From Sphingomonas sp. Root710 (lineage in GTDB: Bacteria; Pseudomonadota; Alphaproteobacteria; Sphingomonadales; Sphingomonadaceae): 41,072 nt of DNA. This document shows, piece after piece, positions 9,069 to 17,817 of this stretch. The position numbers were made by a program, and so were the translations under genes. Under the pieces are notes generated by a model. The model saw only the letters and a program-made list of their open reading frames with translations, was not told the origin of the DNA and searched no databases. The stretch's first letter is position 1. Every line of letters begins with the position of its first letter. The DNA lies in the NCBI RefSeq assembly GCF_001429065.1, contig NZ_LMIB01000017.1, forward strand, positions 1 through 41,072, read 5' to 3'.

Positions 9069-9860
9069 ATGAGCAACAAGCTGATCGAGATTTGCGACAC
9101 CAAGCGCGATCATGTCGCGCGCATGAAGGCGGCGACCTCCTTTGCCGACCTGACCGCGCGTGCCAAGGCCGCAAGCGCGCCGCGCGGCTTCCGCGCCGCG
9201 CTCGATCGTAAGGCCGCGCAGGGTTATGCCCTGATCGCCGAGATCAAGAAGGCGTCGCCGTCCAAGGGGCTGATCCGTCCCGATTTCGATCCGCCGGCCC
9301 ATGCTCAGGCCTATGAGGAAGCGGGTGCTGCCTGCCTCTCGGTGCTCACCGACATTCCCTATTTCCAGGGGCATGACGATTATCTGGTCGCAGCCCGTGC
9401 CGCCTGTTCGCTGCCCTGCCTGCGCAAGGATTTCATCGTCGATCCCTGGCAGGTGACCGAGGCACGCGCGCTGGGCGCCGACGCGATCCTGATCATCGTT
9501 GCCGCCTTGGACGATGGCGAGATGACCGAGATCGAGGCGGCGGCGATCGAGCATGGCATGGACGCGCTGGTCGAGGTCCATGACGAGGCCGAGTTCGAAC
9601 GTGCGCTGAAGCTCCGCTCGCGGCTGATCGGGGTGAATAACCGCGACCTGCGCGACTTCTCGGTCGATTTCGCGCGGACCTATGAACTGGTCGGCCGTGC
9701 GCCCGAGGGCTGCACCTTCGTCGCCGAAAGCGGGCTCGGCTCGAAGACCGATCTCGACGCGATGGCCGGACATGGGGTGCGCTGCTTCCTGGTGGGCGAG
9801 AGCCTGATGCGTCAGGCCGACGTGGCCGCCGCCACGCGCAAGCTGCTGACGGGCGCATGA
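9069..9860 (+). CDS. trpC: Indole-3-glycerol phosphate synthase
   Basis: Encodes 263 residues, a monofunctional TIM-barrel TrpC. It closes the indole ring from carboxyphenylamino-deoxyribulose phosphate in tryptophan synthesis. Diagnostic stretches are [20 protein letters not shown] (catalytic Lys and the SPSKG loop), [12 protein letters not shown] (catalytic Lys), [26 protein letters not shown] and FVAESGL (phosphate-binding end). The Shine-Dalgarno is poor. The stop overlaps the moaC start in an ATGA, so translation is coupled to the molybdenum cofactor genes. TrpD, the preceding pathway gene, is not in the window; upstream is the divergent thioesterase gene and a 265-base gap. Confidence 0.97.
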   Translation: MSNKLIEICDTKRDHVARMKAATSFADLTARAKAASAPRGFRAALDRKAAQGYALIAEIKKASPSKGLIRPDFDPPAHAQAYEEAGAACLSVLTDIPYFQGHDDYLVAARAACSLPCLRKDFIVDPWQVTEARALGADAILIIVAALDDGEMTEIEAAAIEHGMDALVEVHDEAEFERALKLRSRLIGVNNRDLRDFSVDFARTYELVGRAPEGCTFVAESGLGSKTDLDAMAGHGVRCFLVGESLMRQADVAAATRKLLTGA

Positions 9861-10327
9861 CCGGCAAACTCACCCATATCGACGAAGACGGCGCGGCGCG
9901 CATGGTCGACGTTTCGGCCAAGGCCGAGACGAAGCGCGAGGCGGTGGCCGAAGGCCGCATCCTGATCGCCGCTGCGGCGCTCGACGCGATCCGGGCGGGT
10001 GCGGTCAAGAAGGGTGATGTCCTTGCCGTCGCGCGGGTCGCCGGGATCATGGCGGCGAAGAAGACCGCCGATCTCATCCCGCTGTGCCATCCGCTGCCGA
10101 TCTCCAGCGTGACGCTCGATCTCGACATCGAGGAGGGCGGCATCCGCGCCACCGCGCGGGTCGTCACCACCTACACCACCGGCATCGAGATGGAGGCGAT
10201 GACCGCCGTCTCGGTGGCGCTGCTCACCGTCTACGACATGGCCAAGGCGCTCGATCGCGGCATGCGGATCGAAGGGGTGCGGCTGCTGTCGAAGACCGGC
10301 GGCAAGTCGGGCGACTGGACCGCCTGA
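9857..10327 (+). CDS. moaC: Cyclic pyranopterin monophosphate synthase MoaC
   Basis: Encodes 156 residues, standard MoaC length. The enzyme rearranges 3',8-cyclo-7,8-dihydro-GTP (the MoaA product) into cyclic pyranopterin monophosphate, an early step of molybdenum cofactor synthesis. Conserved pieces are [36 protein letters not shown] and [20 protein letters not shown]. It overlaps trpC by 4 bases in front and shares one base with the moeA start behind (TGATG), so trpC-moaC-moeA forms one translationally coupled operon. MoaA and MoaB/MogA are elsewhere. Confidence 0.97.
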   Translation: MTGKLTHIDEDGAARMVDVSAKAETKREAVAEGRILIAAAALDAIRAGAVKKGDVLAVARVAGIMAAKKTADLIPLCHPLPISSVTLDLDIEEGGIRATARVVTTYTTGIEMEAMTAVSVALLTVYDMAKALDRGMRIEGVRLLSKTGGKSGDWTA

Positions 10328-11514
10328 TGGCGTTGCTGGCGGTGGCCGAGGCGCAGGCGCGGATGTTTGCGCTGAAGGAACCCTTGCCGATCGAGGCGGT
10401 GCCCGTCGCGCGCGCCGCCGGGCGCTACGCGGCGGAGGACATCGTCGCGCGGCGCACCCAGCCCGCGCTCGATCTGTCGGCGATGGACGGTTATGCGATC
10501 CGCTATTCCGAGCGGCCGGGCCCCTGGACGGTGGTCGGCGAAAGCGCGGCAGGCGGCGGGCTCGATCACGCGCTGGCCCCGGGCGAGGCGGTGCGGATCT
10601 TCACCGGCGCACCTGTCCCCGAGGGCGCCGACGTCATCCTGATCCAGGAGGAAGCGAGTCGCGAAGGCGATCGGTTGGTGATGAGCGGCGAAGGCCCGCC
10701 CGCGCCCGGCGCGCATATCCGCCGCGCGGGCGGCGATTTCGTCGAAGGAGGGCTGCTGGTGCCGGCGGGCGCGCCGATCGGCGCGGCGGCGGTGGCGCTG
10801 GCGGTGAGCGGCGGCCATGGCATATTGGCGGTGCGGCGGCTGCCCCGCGTCTCGATCCTGTCGACCGGCAATGAGCTGGTGCCCGCGGGCGAACCGGCGC
10901 AAGGTGCGCTGCTCCCCGCCTCGAACGGCCCGATGCTCGCGGCGCTGCTCTCCGGGCTGGCGTGCGAAGCGACCGATCAGGGGATCGTCGCGGACGATCT
11001 CGACGCGATCAGCGCCGCCTTCACCCTGCTCTCGGGGCAGGCCGATATCATCGTCACCACCGGCGGGGCGTCGGTTGGCGACCATGACCTGGTCCTCCCC
11101 GCGCTCGAAAAGGCGGGGGCGAAGATCGATTTCTGGCGGGTGGCTATGAAGCCCGGCAAGCCGGTGATGATCGGCACGCTGGGCGATGCGATCGTGCTGG
11201 GCCTGCCCGGCAATCCGGTGTCGGCCTTCGTGACCGCGACCTTGTTCCTCAAGCCGCTGATTGCGCATCTGCTCGGCGCGGCCCGGCCCGGTCCGGCGAT
11301 GGCCTCGGCCCGGCTCGGCGCGCCCGTCCCGGCGACCGCCAAGCGCGCCGAATATCTGCGCGGCCGGTGGGCCGACGGGTGGGCGGTTCCTGTGGCAGGG
11401 CAGGACAGCGCGGGCCTCGCCGCGCTGGTGGAAGCCGAGTTGCTGATCGTCCGTCCGGCGCTGTCAGAGGCGCTCGCCGCGGGGGCCGAAGTCGAGATCA
11501 TTTCGCTCGCTTGA
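10327..11514 (+). CDS. moeA: Molybdopterin molybdenumtransferase MoeA
   Basis: Encodes 395 residues. The frame is open upstream inside moaC, but the ATG that overlaps the moaC stop starts the family N-terminus (VAEAQARMFALKEPLPIEAV). MoeA inserts molybdate into adenylated molybdopterin. Visible motifs are LDLSAMDGYAIRY, IFTGAPVPEGADVILIQEE, the MPT-binding STGNELVPAG and SNGPMLAALL, TTGGASVGDHD with the catalytic Asp region, MKPGKPVMIG, and GLPGNPVSAFVTATLFL. A typical domain IV closes the protein. Its stop codon overlaps the -35 hexamer of lexA, so the operon probably ends here or reads through into lexA. Confidence 0.97.
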   Translation: MALLAVAEAQARMFALKEPLPIEAVPVARAAGRYAAEDIVARRTQPALDLSAMDGYAIRYSERPGPWTVVGESAAGGGLDHALAPGEAVRIFTGAPVPEGADVILIQEEASREGDRLVMSGEGPPAPGAHIRRAGGDFVEGGLLVPAGAPIGAAAVALAVSGGHGILAVRRLPRVSILSTGNELVPAGEPAQGALLPASNGPMLAALLSGLACEATDQGIVADDLDAISAAFTLLSGQADIIVTTGGASVGDHDLVLPALEKAGAKIDFWRVAMKPGKPVMIGTLGDAIVLGLPGNPVSAFVTATLFLKPLIAHLLGAARPGPAMASARLGAPVPATAKRAEYLRGRWADGWAVPVAGQDSAGLAALVEAELLIVRPALSEALAAGAEVEIISLA

Positions 11515-11539
11515 CAGATTCAGCGTTGTTGCCTAAATG
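11511..11539 (+). promoter_or_regulatory. lexA promoter
   Basis: A perfect TTGACA -35 at 11511-11516 overlaps the moeA stop codon. A 17-base spacer leads to TAAATG as -10 at 11534-11539. The expected transcription start at about 11545-11547 falls inside the LexA operator. The arrangement gives lexA a promoter independent of the moeA operon. Confidence 0.75.
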
Positions 11540-11553
11540 TTCCTCGTCCGTTC
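11539..11553 (+). promoter_or_regulatory. LexA operator (SOS box)
   Basis: GTTC-CTCGTCC-GTTC is an exact match to the alphaproteobacterial LexA direct-repeat operator GTTC-N7-GTTC. It lies 18 bases before the lexA ATG, directly behind the -10 element, and implies autoregulation. No second equally good box was seen in the window. Confidence 0.88.
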
Positions 11554-11571
11554 CCGACGAGGGCATTCGCC

Positions 11572-12240
11572 ATGCTGACCCGCAAGCAACATGAACTGCT
11601 GATCTTCATCCACGACCGTCTTGCCGAGACCGGCGTGTCGCCCTCGTTCGAGGAGATGAAGGAAGCGCTCGACCTCAAGTCGAAATCGGGCGTCCACCGC
11701 CTGATCAGCGCGCTCGAGGAACGCAATTTCATCCGCCGCCTGCCCAACCGTGCCCGCGCGCTGGAGGTGCTGCGCATGCCCGAGACCGCGATCAAGGCAC
11801 CCGCCGCGCCTGCCGCCAAGTCGAAGGCGCCCGCGGTCGTCCCGCAGGCCGCGAACGAGAATGTGCTGGAGATTCCGCTGCACGGCCGCATCGCCGCCGG
11901 CCTGCCGATCGAGGCACTCGAAGGGCAGAGCACCTTGTCGGTGCCCGCCGCGCTGCTCGGCGCGGGCGAGCATTATGCGCTGGAAGTGTCGGGGGATTCG
12001 ATGGTTGAGGCAGGCATCCTCGACGGCGACTATGCGCTGATCCGCCGCACCGAGACGGCGCGCGACGGCGACATCATCGTCGCGCTGATCGCCGACAGCG
12101 AAGCGACCCTCAAATATTTCCGCAAGGAAGGCGCGATGGTCCGGCTCGACCCGGCCAACCGCGCTTATGATCCGCAGCGCTACAAGCCTGATCAGGTGCG
12201 GGTGCAGGGCAAACTGGCCGGTCTGCTGCGGCGCTATTGA
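11572..12240 (+). CDS. lexA: LexA repressor
   Basis: Encodes 222 residues. The N-terminal winged helix-turn-helix at about 1-70 begins [17 protein letters not shown], with the recognition region [19 protein letters not shown] as in alphaproteobacterial LexA. A flexible Ala/Pro/Lys linker at about 85-105 leads to the S24 peptidase domain. The self-cleavage Ala-Gly bond lies in [10 protein letters not shown]; the catalytic dyad is S143 (SGDSMVEAG) and K181 (ATLKYF). It represses SOS genes until RecA filaments trigger autocleavage. Its own operator precedes it. The polymerase IV gene in the same window has no clear operator. Confidence 0.98.
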   Translation: MLTRKQHELLIFIHDRLAETGVSPSFEEMKEALDLKSKSGVHRLISALEERNFIRRLPNRARALEVLRMPETAIKAPAAPAAKSKAPAVVPQAANENVLEIPLHGRIAAGLPIEALEGQSTLSVPAALLGAGEHYALEVSGDSMVEAGILDGDYALIRRTETARDGDIIVALIADSEATLKYFRKEGAMVRLDPANRAYDPQRYKPDQVRVQGKLAGLLRRY

Positions 12241-12281
12241 GCTGATATGAGGCCGGGCGACCGACCTCAATTCTCTCCTCG

Positions 12282-12378
12282 TCATTCCCGCGAAGGCGGG
12301 AATCCACTTGGCGGCTAGGTCGAACCTCTATTGGCTCGGAGTTCGTTTGCCGGTGGATTCCCGTCTTCGCGGGAATGA
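12282..12378. repeat. Paired inverted hairpin repeat, copy 1 (lexA/comEC junction)
   Basis: Two 26-base arms, 12282-12307 and 12353-12378, are inverted copies of each other with one mismatch. Each arm is itself a hairpin (ATTCCCGC-GAAG-GCGGGAAT in the left arm). The element lies between the convergent lexA and comEC genes, and its right arm is inside the comEC frame. It is the same structural type as the elements at 24511-24586 and 40961-41048. Confidence 0.85.
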
Positions 12379-14591
12379 TGATGTGGGGAGGCGCGTCCGG
12401 GCTGCCACTTCTGGGTCGTTGCGTCCTGAGGTCGTTCTCGAAACACCGACCAGGGATGCTGTCCCACCCCGGACGCAACCGTCGTTATCGTCCCCCCCTC
12501 GAGATCGATCGACAGGCCGCCCGTTCGCGCCAGCAACGGGCGGTCGATCTTTGCCCAGCGCGGCATGCAACTGCGCGGCATCCGGCGTTCGCTGATCACG
12601 ATGTCGGCGCGGGCGCAGACGCGGTTCATCCGCCGGATGTCGACCAGATAAGGGCTGCGCGTCGCCAGGATATGCCAGTCGCGGCCGCCACGTCGCAGCG
12701 TCGCCTCGCACAGATCGGCCGAGCACCGTGCCGCCTGCAGCGCGTCGATCGGCAGCGGTTCGCCATCGACCCCGGCGGCTTCGCTCAACATGTCGCGGAC
12801 ATAGTCGCCCGCCCGGTCACGGAGCAGCGCGACCCGGCCGTCGCCCAGCACGACCGCGACATGGCGGCCGTCCCCGGTCACCAACAAGTCGGGCGCAGGG
12901 GAGAACAGCGCCCAGACCGCGCCAGCCGCGAAGGGCAGCAGGCCCCAGCGCCGGATCGGCGTTCGCCATAAAGCGATCCACAGGCCGCCCGCAACCATGA
13001 GCGCGAAGGCGCCCCAGCTCATGGTCGGCAGCATCGCCACCGCACCCGGCGCACCGCCGACCGTGCGTGCGATCCACAGCAGCAGCGCGATCGCCTGCGA
13101 CGCGAGCCACCAGAAGGGCGTGCCGAGGCCGATGAGGTCGAACAGCAGCGCCAGCGCCTCCAAGGGCATGATGATGAAGGTGGTGAGCGGAATCGCGACG
13201 ATATTCGCCACCGCGCCGTAAAGACCCGATTTATGGAAGTGAAACAGCGCGATCGGCGCGAGCGCAGCTTCGATGACGAGGCCGGACAAGAGCAATAGGG
13301 CAAGGCTCCGGCCCCATCCAGAGAGCAGCCCCTCGTCGCGCCGTGCGGCGAACGCGGTGATGCGCGGATGTTCGAGGAAGGCGACCAGCGCGGTCACCGC
13401 CGCGAAGCTAAGCTGGAAGCTCGGCCCGGCGAGCGCCTCGGGCCAGAGCAACAGCACGATCAACGCGCCGGCCGCGACCAGCCGCAAGGTGATCGCCTCG
13501 CGCCCCATAGCGATCCCGGCGAGAACGAGCAGGGCGGCGACGCAGGACCGGATCGTCGGCACCTGCGATCCCGACAGCAATGTGTAGCCGATCCCCGCGA
13601 GCGCACCCGCGCCTGCCGCGATCAATAGCAAAGGGGCATGGAGCGCCAGCCGCGGGCTGAGCGCTAGCAGGCGCAGTGTGAGCAGCAGGACGCCGCCCAC
13701 CACTGCCGACACGTGCAGCCCCGACACCGACAGAAGATGGGCGAGCCCCGACTGGCGCATCGCATCGGCATCCTCCTCGGCGATCGCGCCCTGGTCGCCG
13801 GTCGCCAGCGCGGCGGCGATCCCACCTGCGCTCTGGCCGGTGACGCTCGCCTCGATATGCGCGGACAGCCGCGCGCGCCGATCGGCGAGCCAGGTCCAGA
13901 AACCGCCGCCCGCGTCCGATGCATCGATTGCCGGGCGGTCGAGCGCCTTGCCGGTCGCGCCGATTCCCTGGAACCAGGCGGCGCGCGCGAAATCATAGGC
14001 GCCGGGTACCGCCGCCGGGGCGGGCGGCAGCAATCGTGCACGCACTGCGATCCGCGCGCCGCCGGGCACCATCCAGGGTACATAGCCCTGGTCGACATTC
14101 ACCCGCACGCGCGGCGGCAGCAGGACGGGACCGGCGGGGTCGCGATCGGTCGCGATCGTCAGCCGGACCATTTCGCGCGCGGGCAGGCGCTCGACCGTCT
14201 CGATCCGCCCCGTCACCATCGCGACCATCGGTCTGTCGATACGCGGCGATGCGACCCAGTCGGCGCGCGACCAGATGATGATCATCCCGACCAGCGCCGC
14301 CAATGCGATGACGATCACCGCCCGGCCGATCCGCCGGGCGGTGCCGATCGCCACCCCCGCCAGCGCCATACCAGCGAGCGCGGTCATTGCCGCGAGCCAG
14401 GCGATTCGGTGGGGCAGGACGAGCCACAGCCCGATTCCGGCCGCCAACGCGACGGGCAGCCACAGGCCGAGCTGGTCGCGTTCCGACTCCAGCGCATGTT
14501 CAATCGCGGCGAGGAGGCGCGGGCCGCCGGGCCAGCGTCCGGTTTGTAGCGCGGCGGGCGCTATGCTAGGGGCGCGGCCGGCATCGATCAT
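12315..14591 (-). CDS. comEC: ComEC/Rec2-type DNA uptake channel protein
   Basis: Encodes 758 residues, a polytopic inner-membrane protein expected to form the channel for single-stranded DNA during transformation. Order: two to three N-terminal membrane helices (about 40-115), a DUF4131-like OB-fold region (about 120-220, with MVAMVTGRIE and PRVRVNVDQGYVPW), then the Competence domain (about 240-530). That domain includes LATGDQGAIAEEDADAMRQS, GLAHLLSVSGLHVSAVVGG and LLSGSQVPTIRSCVAALLVL. The C-terminal domain (about 560-720) is the degenerate alphaproteobacterial form without metallo-beta-lactamase HxHxDH metal ligands. The last 22 or so residues (HHHSREDGNPP and beyond) are translated from the paired-hairpin repeat and are not native. 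An AGGAG lies only one base from the ATG, so the true start may be slightly downstream. It is divergent from gltX. Confidence 0.92.
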   Translation of the reverse strand: MIDAGRAPSIAPAALQTGRWPGGPRLLAAIEHALESERDQLGLWLPVALAAGIGLWLVLPHRIAWLAAMTALAGMALAGVAIGTARRIGRAVIVIALAALVGMIIIWSRADWVASPRIDRPMVAMVTGRIETVERLPAREMVRLTIATDRDPAGPVLLPPRVRVNVDQGYVPWMVPGGARIAVRARLLPPAPAAVPGAYDFARAAWFQGIGATGKALDRPAIDASDAGGGFWTWLADRRARLSAHIEASVTGQSAGGIAAALATGDQGAIAEEDADAMRQSGLAHLLSVSGLHVSAVVGGVLLLTLRLLALSPRLALHAPLLLIAAGAGALAGIGYTLLSGSQVPTIRSCVAALLVLAGIAMGREAITLRLVAAGALIVLLLWPEALAGPSFQLSFAAVTALVAFLEHPRITAFAARRDEGLLSGWGRSLALLLLSGLVIEAALAPIALFHFHKSGLYGAVANIVAIPLTTFIIMPLEALALLFDLIGLGTPFWWLASQAIALLLWIARTVGGAPGAVAMLPTMSWGAFALMVAGGLWIALWRTPIRRWGLLPFAAGAVWALFSPAPDLLVTGDGRHVAVVLGDGRVALLRDRAGDYVRDMLSEAAGVDGEPLPIDALQAARCSADLCEATLRRGGRDWHILATRSPYLVDIRRMNRVCARADIVISERRMPRSCMPRWAKIDRPLLARTGGLSIDLEGGTITTVASGVGQHPWSVFRERPQDATTQKWQPGRASPHHHSREDGNPPANELRANRGST

Positions 14592-14708
14592 GCTCCTGCC
14601 GCCCCGAATCCCGCGCCGCGCCGGCCAGCCGAGTTGACCGTGCGGGAAAATGGGCTAGGGGGCGCGTCGACCTGGCTGGCCATCGCGCCGATCTTGGAGA
14701 AATAGCGC

Positions 14709-16133
14709 GTGGGCGCAAGCACCGAAAAGCAGACTGTCGTCACCCGGTTCGCGCCTTCGCCGACCGGCTACCTCCACATTGGCGGCGCGCGCACCGCGCT
14801 GTTCAACTGGCTGTTCGCGCGACACCATGGCGGCAAGTTTCTGTTGCGGATCGAGGATACCGACCGCGCCCGCTCCACCCAGCCGGCGATCGACGCGATC
14901 CTCGACGGCATGACCTGGCTCGATCTGAACTGGGACGGCGATGTCGTCTACCAGTTCGCCCGCGCCGAGCGCCATGCCGCCGTCGCCCACGAACTGCTCG
15001 CGAAAGGCCACGCCTATCGCTGTTATGCGACCCCCGAGGAACTGGCGGAGCTGCGCGAGCAGCAGCGCGCCGCCAAGCAGCCGCTGCGCTATGACGGCCG
15101 CTGGCGCGATCGCGATCCGTCCGAGGCCCCGGCGGGCGCGCCCTTCGTGATCCGCCTGAAGGCGCCGCGCGAGGGCGAGGTGACGATCGACGATCAGGTC
15201 CAGGGCCCAGTCACGGTCCAGAATGCCGAGCTCGACGACATGATCCTGCTCCGCTCGGATGGCACGCCGACCTATATGCTGGCGGTGGTGGTCGACGATC
15301 ACGACATGGGCGTAACGCACGTTATCCGCGGCGACGATCATCTCAACAACGCCTTTCGCCAGCTTGCTCTCATCCGTGCGATGGGTTGGCCGGATCCGAT
15401 CTACGCGCATATTCCGCTGATCCACGGCGCCGATGGGGCCAAGCTTTCCAAGCGCCACGGCGCGCTTGGCGTCGATGCCTATCGCGACGAGATGGGCATG
15501 CTGGCCGAAGCGGTGAACAACTATCTGCTCCGCCTCGGCTGGGGGCATGGCGACGACGAGATCATCAGCCGCGATCAGGCGATCGAATGGTTCGATCTCG
15601 CCGGGGTGGGCCGTTCGCCGTCACGCTTCGATTTCAAGAAGCTCGAGAATCTCAACGGCCATTATATGCGCGAGGCCGACGATGCGCGCTTGGCGAGCCT
15701 GATCGCGCCCGGAGTCGCGGCCCAGGCGGCTCGCGAATTCGACTCGGAAGACCATGCGCTACTGCTCCGCACCATTCCTTTTATCAAAATAAGAGCGAAG
15801 AATATCAATGAGTTGACGGATGCTGCAGGCTTTCTGTTTCGCACTCGCCCGCTCGATATGGACGAGAAGGCCGCATCGCTGCTAGACGAGCCCGGCAAGG
15901 CGCTGCTGGCTCAGGCTCGTGACGTTCTTGCGGGTACCGGCGACTGGTCAGCGCCGGCGCTCGAAGCGGCGGTCAAGGCGATGGCGGAACAGGCGGGGAT
16001 TGGCCTCGGCAAGGTTGCGCAACCGTTGAGAGCGGCGCTTACCGGTCGTGCTACCTCCCCAGGTATTTTCGATGTCCTGGTCCTTCTCGGTCGAGAGGAG
16101 AGCCTGGGCCGGCTGGAGGACCAGCTGAAGTGA
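14709..16133 (+). CDS. gltX: Glutamate-tRNA ligase
   Basis: Encodes 474 residues with a GTG start. A class I synthetase that charges tRNA-Glu (and possibly tRNA-Gln, for the GatCAB route). The HIGH-type signature is in [14 protein letters not shown] at about 17-30, and the KMSKS-type signature is AKLSKRHG at about 245. Other family marks are [26 protein letters not shown] and [14 protein letters not shown]. The anticodon-binding helical domain fills about 330-474, with [19 protein letters not shown] and [10 protein letters not shown]. GltA follows after about 50 bases on the same strand, a neighbourhood common in sphingomonads. Confidence 0.98.
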   Translation: MGASTEKQTVVTRFAPSPTGYLHIGGARTALFNWLFARHHGGKFLLRIEDTDRARSTQPAIDAILDGMTWLDLNWDGDVVYQFARAERHAAVAHELLAKGHAYRCYATPEELAELREQQRAAKQPLRYDGRWRDRDPSEAPAGAPFVIRLKAPREGEVTIDDQVQGPVTVQNAELDDMILLRSDGTPTYMLAVVVDDHDMGVTHVIRGDDHLNNAFRQLALIRAMGWPDPIYAHIPLIHGADGAKLSKRHGALGVDAYRDEMGMLAEAVNNYLLRLGWGHGDDEIISRDQAIEWFDLAGVGRSPSRFDFKKLENLNGHYMREADDARLASLIAPGVAAQAAREFDSEDHALLLRTIPFIKIRAKNINELTDAAGFLFRTRPLDMDEKAASLLDEPGKALLAQARDVLAGTGDWSAPALEAAVKAMAEQAGIGLGKVAQPLRAALTGRATSPGIFDVLVLLGREESLGRLEDQLK

Positions 16134-16184
16134 AGTGACGTGCCGGTCAACCGGCCGAGGGGCGACATTACAGGAGATTGCGAC

Positions 16185-17468
16185 ATGGCGGATAAGGTTC
16201 AGCTCGAGTTCGGCGGCAAGGCGTCCGAATATCCAGTCATGTCGGGGACGGTCGGGCCCGACGTCATCGACATCCGCAAGCTTTATGGCGCGACCGGCGC
16301 GTTCACCTACGATCCCGGCTTCACCTCGACCGCCTCGTGCCAGTCGGCGCTGACCTATATCGACGGTGACCAGGGCGTCCTGCTCCACCGCGGCTATCCG
16401 ATCGACCAGCTCGCCGAGCAGTCGAGCTTCATGGAAGTTTCCTATCTGCTGCTCAACGGCGAACTGCCGAGCGCGAAGGAGCTGGAGGACTTCACCTACA
16501 CGATCAGCCGCCACACCATGTTGCACGAGCAGCTGGCGACCTTCTACCGCGGTTTCCGCCGCGATGCGCACCCGATGGCGATCATGTGCGGCGTCGTCGG
16601 CGCGCTGTCGGCCTTCTACCACGACTCGACCGACATCACCGATCCCAAGCAGCGCATGATCGCGTCGCACCGGCTGATCGCGAAGATGCCGACGATCGCG
16701 GCGATGGCGTATAAATATTCGGTGGGTCAGCCCTTCCTCTATCCGAAGAACGACCTCAGCTACACCGGCAACTTCCTGCGCATGACTTTCGGCGTTCCGG
16801 CCGAGGAATATGAGATCGATCCGGTGATCGAATCGGCGATGGACAAGATCTTCATCCTCCATGCCGACCATGAGCAGAACGCCTCGACCTCGACCGTGCG
16901 TCTCGCCGGTTCGTCGGGCGCGAACCCCTTCGCCTGCATCGCGGCGGGCATTGCCTGCCTGTGGGGCCCGGCGCATGGCGGCGCGAACGAAGCCGCGCTC
17001 AACATGCTGCGCGAGATCGGCACCCCGGATCGCATCCCGGAATATATCGCCCGCGCCAAGAACAAGGACGATCCCTTCCGCCTGATGGGCTTCGGCCACC
17101 GCGTCTACAAGAATTTCGACCCGCGCGCGAAGGTGCTCGGCAAGGCCGCGACCGAAGTGCTCGACAAGCTGGGCATCAATGATCCGGTGCTCGACACCGC
17201 CCGCGAGCTCGAGCAGATCGCGCTCAAGGATCAGTATTTCATCGACAAGAAGCTCTACCCGAACGTCGACTTCTATTCGGGCGTGATCCTGTCGGCGATC
17301 GGCTTCCCGACGACGATGTTCACCGTGCTCTTCGCGCTCGCCCGCACGGTCGGCTGGGTCGCGCAGTGGAACGAGATGATCTCGGATCCCGAGCAGAAGA
17401 TCGGCCGTCCGCGCCAGCTCTACATGGGCCCGGCCGCGCGCGACTATGTGCCGGTTGCCAAGCGCTAA
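16185..17468 (+). CDS. gltA: Citrate synthase (type II)
   Basis: Encodes 427 residues. The ATG at 16185 follows CAGGAG by 8 bases and gives the usual [18 protein letters not shown] start; the open frame further upstream is ignored. It condenses oxaloacetate and acetyl-CoA to citrate. The catalytic triad falls at the same numbers as in E. coli GltA: H264 ([10 protein letters not shown]), H305 ([13 protein letters not shown]) and D362 (NVDFYSG). The N-terminal NADH-regulatory domain of hexameric Gram-negative enzymes is present. A strong terminator follows the stop. Confidence 0.98.
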   Translation: MADKVQLEFGGKASEYPVMSGTVGPDVIDIRKLYGATGAFTYDPGFTSTASCQSALTYIDGDQGVLLHRGYPIDQLAEQSSFMEVSYLLLNGELPSAKELEDFTYTISRHTMLHEQLATFYRGFRRDAHPMAIMCGVVGALSAFYHDSTDITDPKQRMIASHRLIAKMPTIAAMAYKYSVGQPFLYPKNDLSYTGNFLRMTFGVPAEEYEIDPVIESAMDKIFILHADHEQNASTSTVRLAGSSGANPFACIAAGIACLWGPAHGGANEAALNMLREIGTPDRIPEYIARAKNKDDPFRLMGFGHRVYKNFDPRAKVLGKAATEVLDKLGINDPVLDTARELEQIALKDQYFIDKKLYPNVDFYSGVILSAIGFPTTMFTVLFALARTVGWVAQWNEMISDPEQKIGRPRQLYMGPAARDYVPVAKR

Positions 17469-17491
17469 GCTTCACGATTTTTAAAACGGAA

Positions 17492-17522
17492 GGGCCGGGG
17501 CGAAAGCTCCGGCCTTTTTGTT
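17492..17522 (+). terminator. Rho-independent terminator of gltA
   Basis: A GGCCGGGGC/GCTCCGGCC stem (one mismatch) closed by a GAAA tetraloop is followed directly by TTTTTGTTT. It is 24 bases after the gltA stop. This is the clearest intrinsic terminator in the window. Confidence 0.93.
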
Positions 17523-17539
17523 TGGCCTCAAGCGCCGGC

Positions 17540-17817
17540 GGTCGCATCCGCGACCCCGCGGCTCGCCTTGCGAACCGATCTCCGCCTACGGACTGCCCCC
17601 GGGCAGTCCGCGAACCGGCTCCGATCCTCCCCGGACTGCGTCCGGGTCCGGCGCGCGCTTCGCGCTTGCGGAGCCCTGTCGGGCTCCCACGATGAGCTCG
17701 GCGTCGGACGCGTTAGCGTCCGCAAGCGCGAACGCGCGCCCGAGCTTATGCGAGGAAGCCAAGCGAGCCGGATAGCTCGCGCCCGGCGTCTGAGGGCTAC
17801 TCTCCCGCAGGGAGAGT
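17540..17817. repeat. Array of at least eight unrelated hairpins
   Basis: The 328-base gap between gltA and the kinase gene holds no convincing gene but is filled with short perfect palindromes. They are GGTCGC/GCGACC (17540-17555), GGACTGCCC/GGGCAGTCC (17590-17609), CCCGGAC/GTCCGGG (17630-17646), GCGCG/CGCGC (17653-17665), GGAGCCC/GGGCTCC (17670-17687), GGACGC/GCGTCC (17706-17721), GCGAGC/GCTCGC (17763-17780) and ACTCTCCC/GGGAGAGT (17799-17817). The last one lies in the final codons of the kinase gene. The arms differ from hairpin to hairpin, so this is not a tandem repeat. None has a T-run. Confidence 0.75.

Noticed and set aside
17520-17796. Short protein genes in the gltA/kinase gap
   Set aside because: The frames run through many palindromes, have no ribosome sites and no recognisable domain, and are shared between both strands as expected for palindromic DNA.
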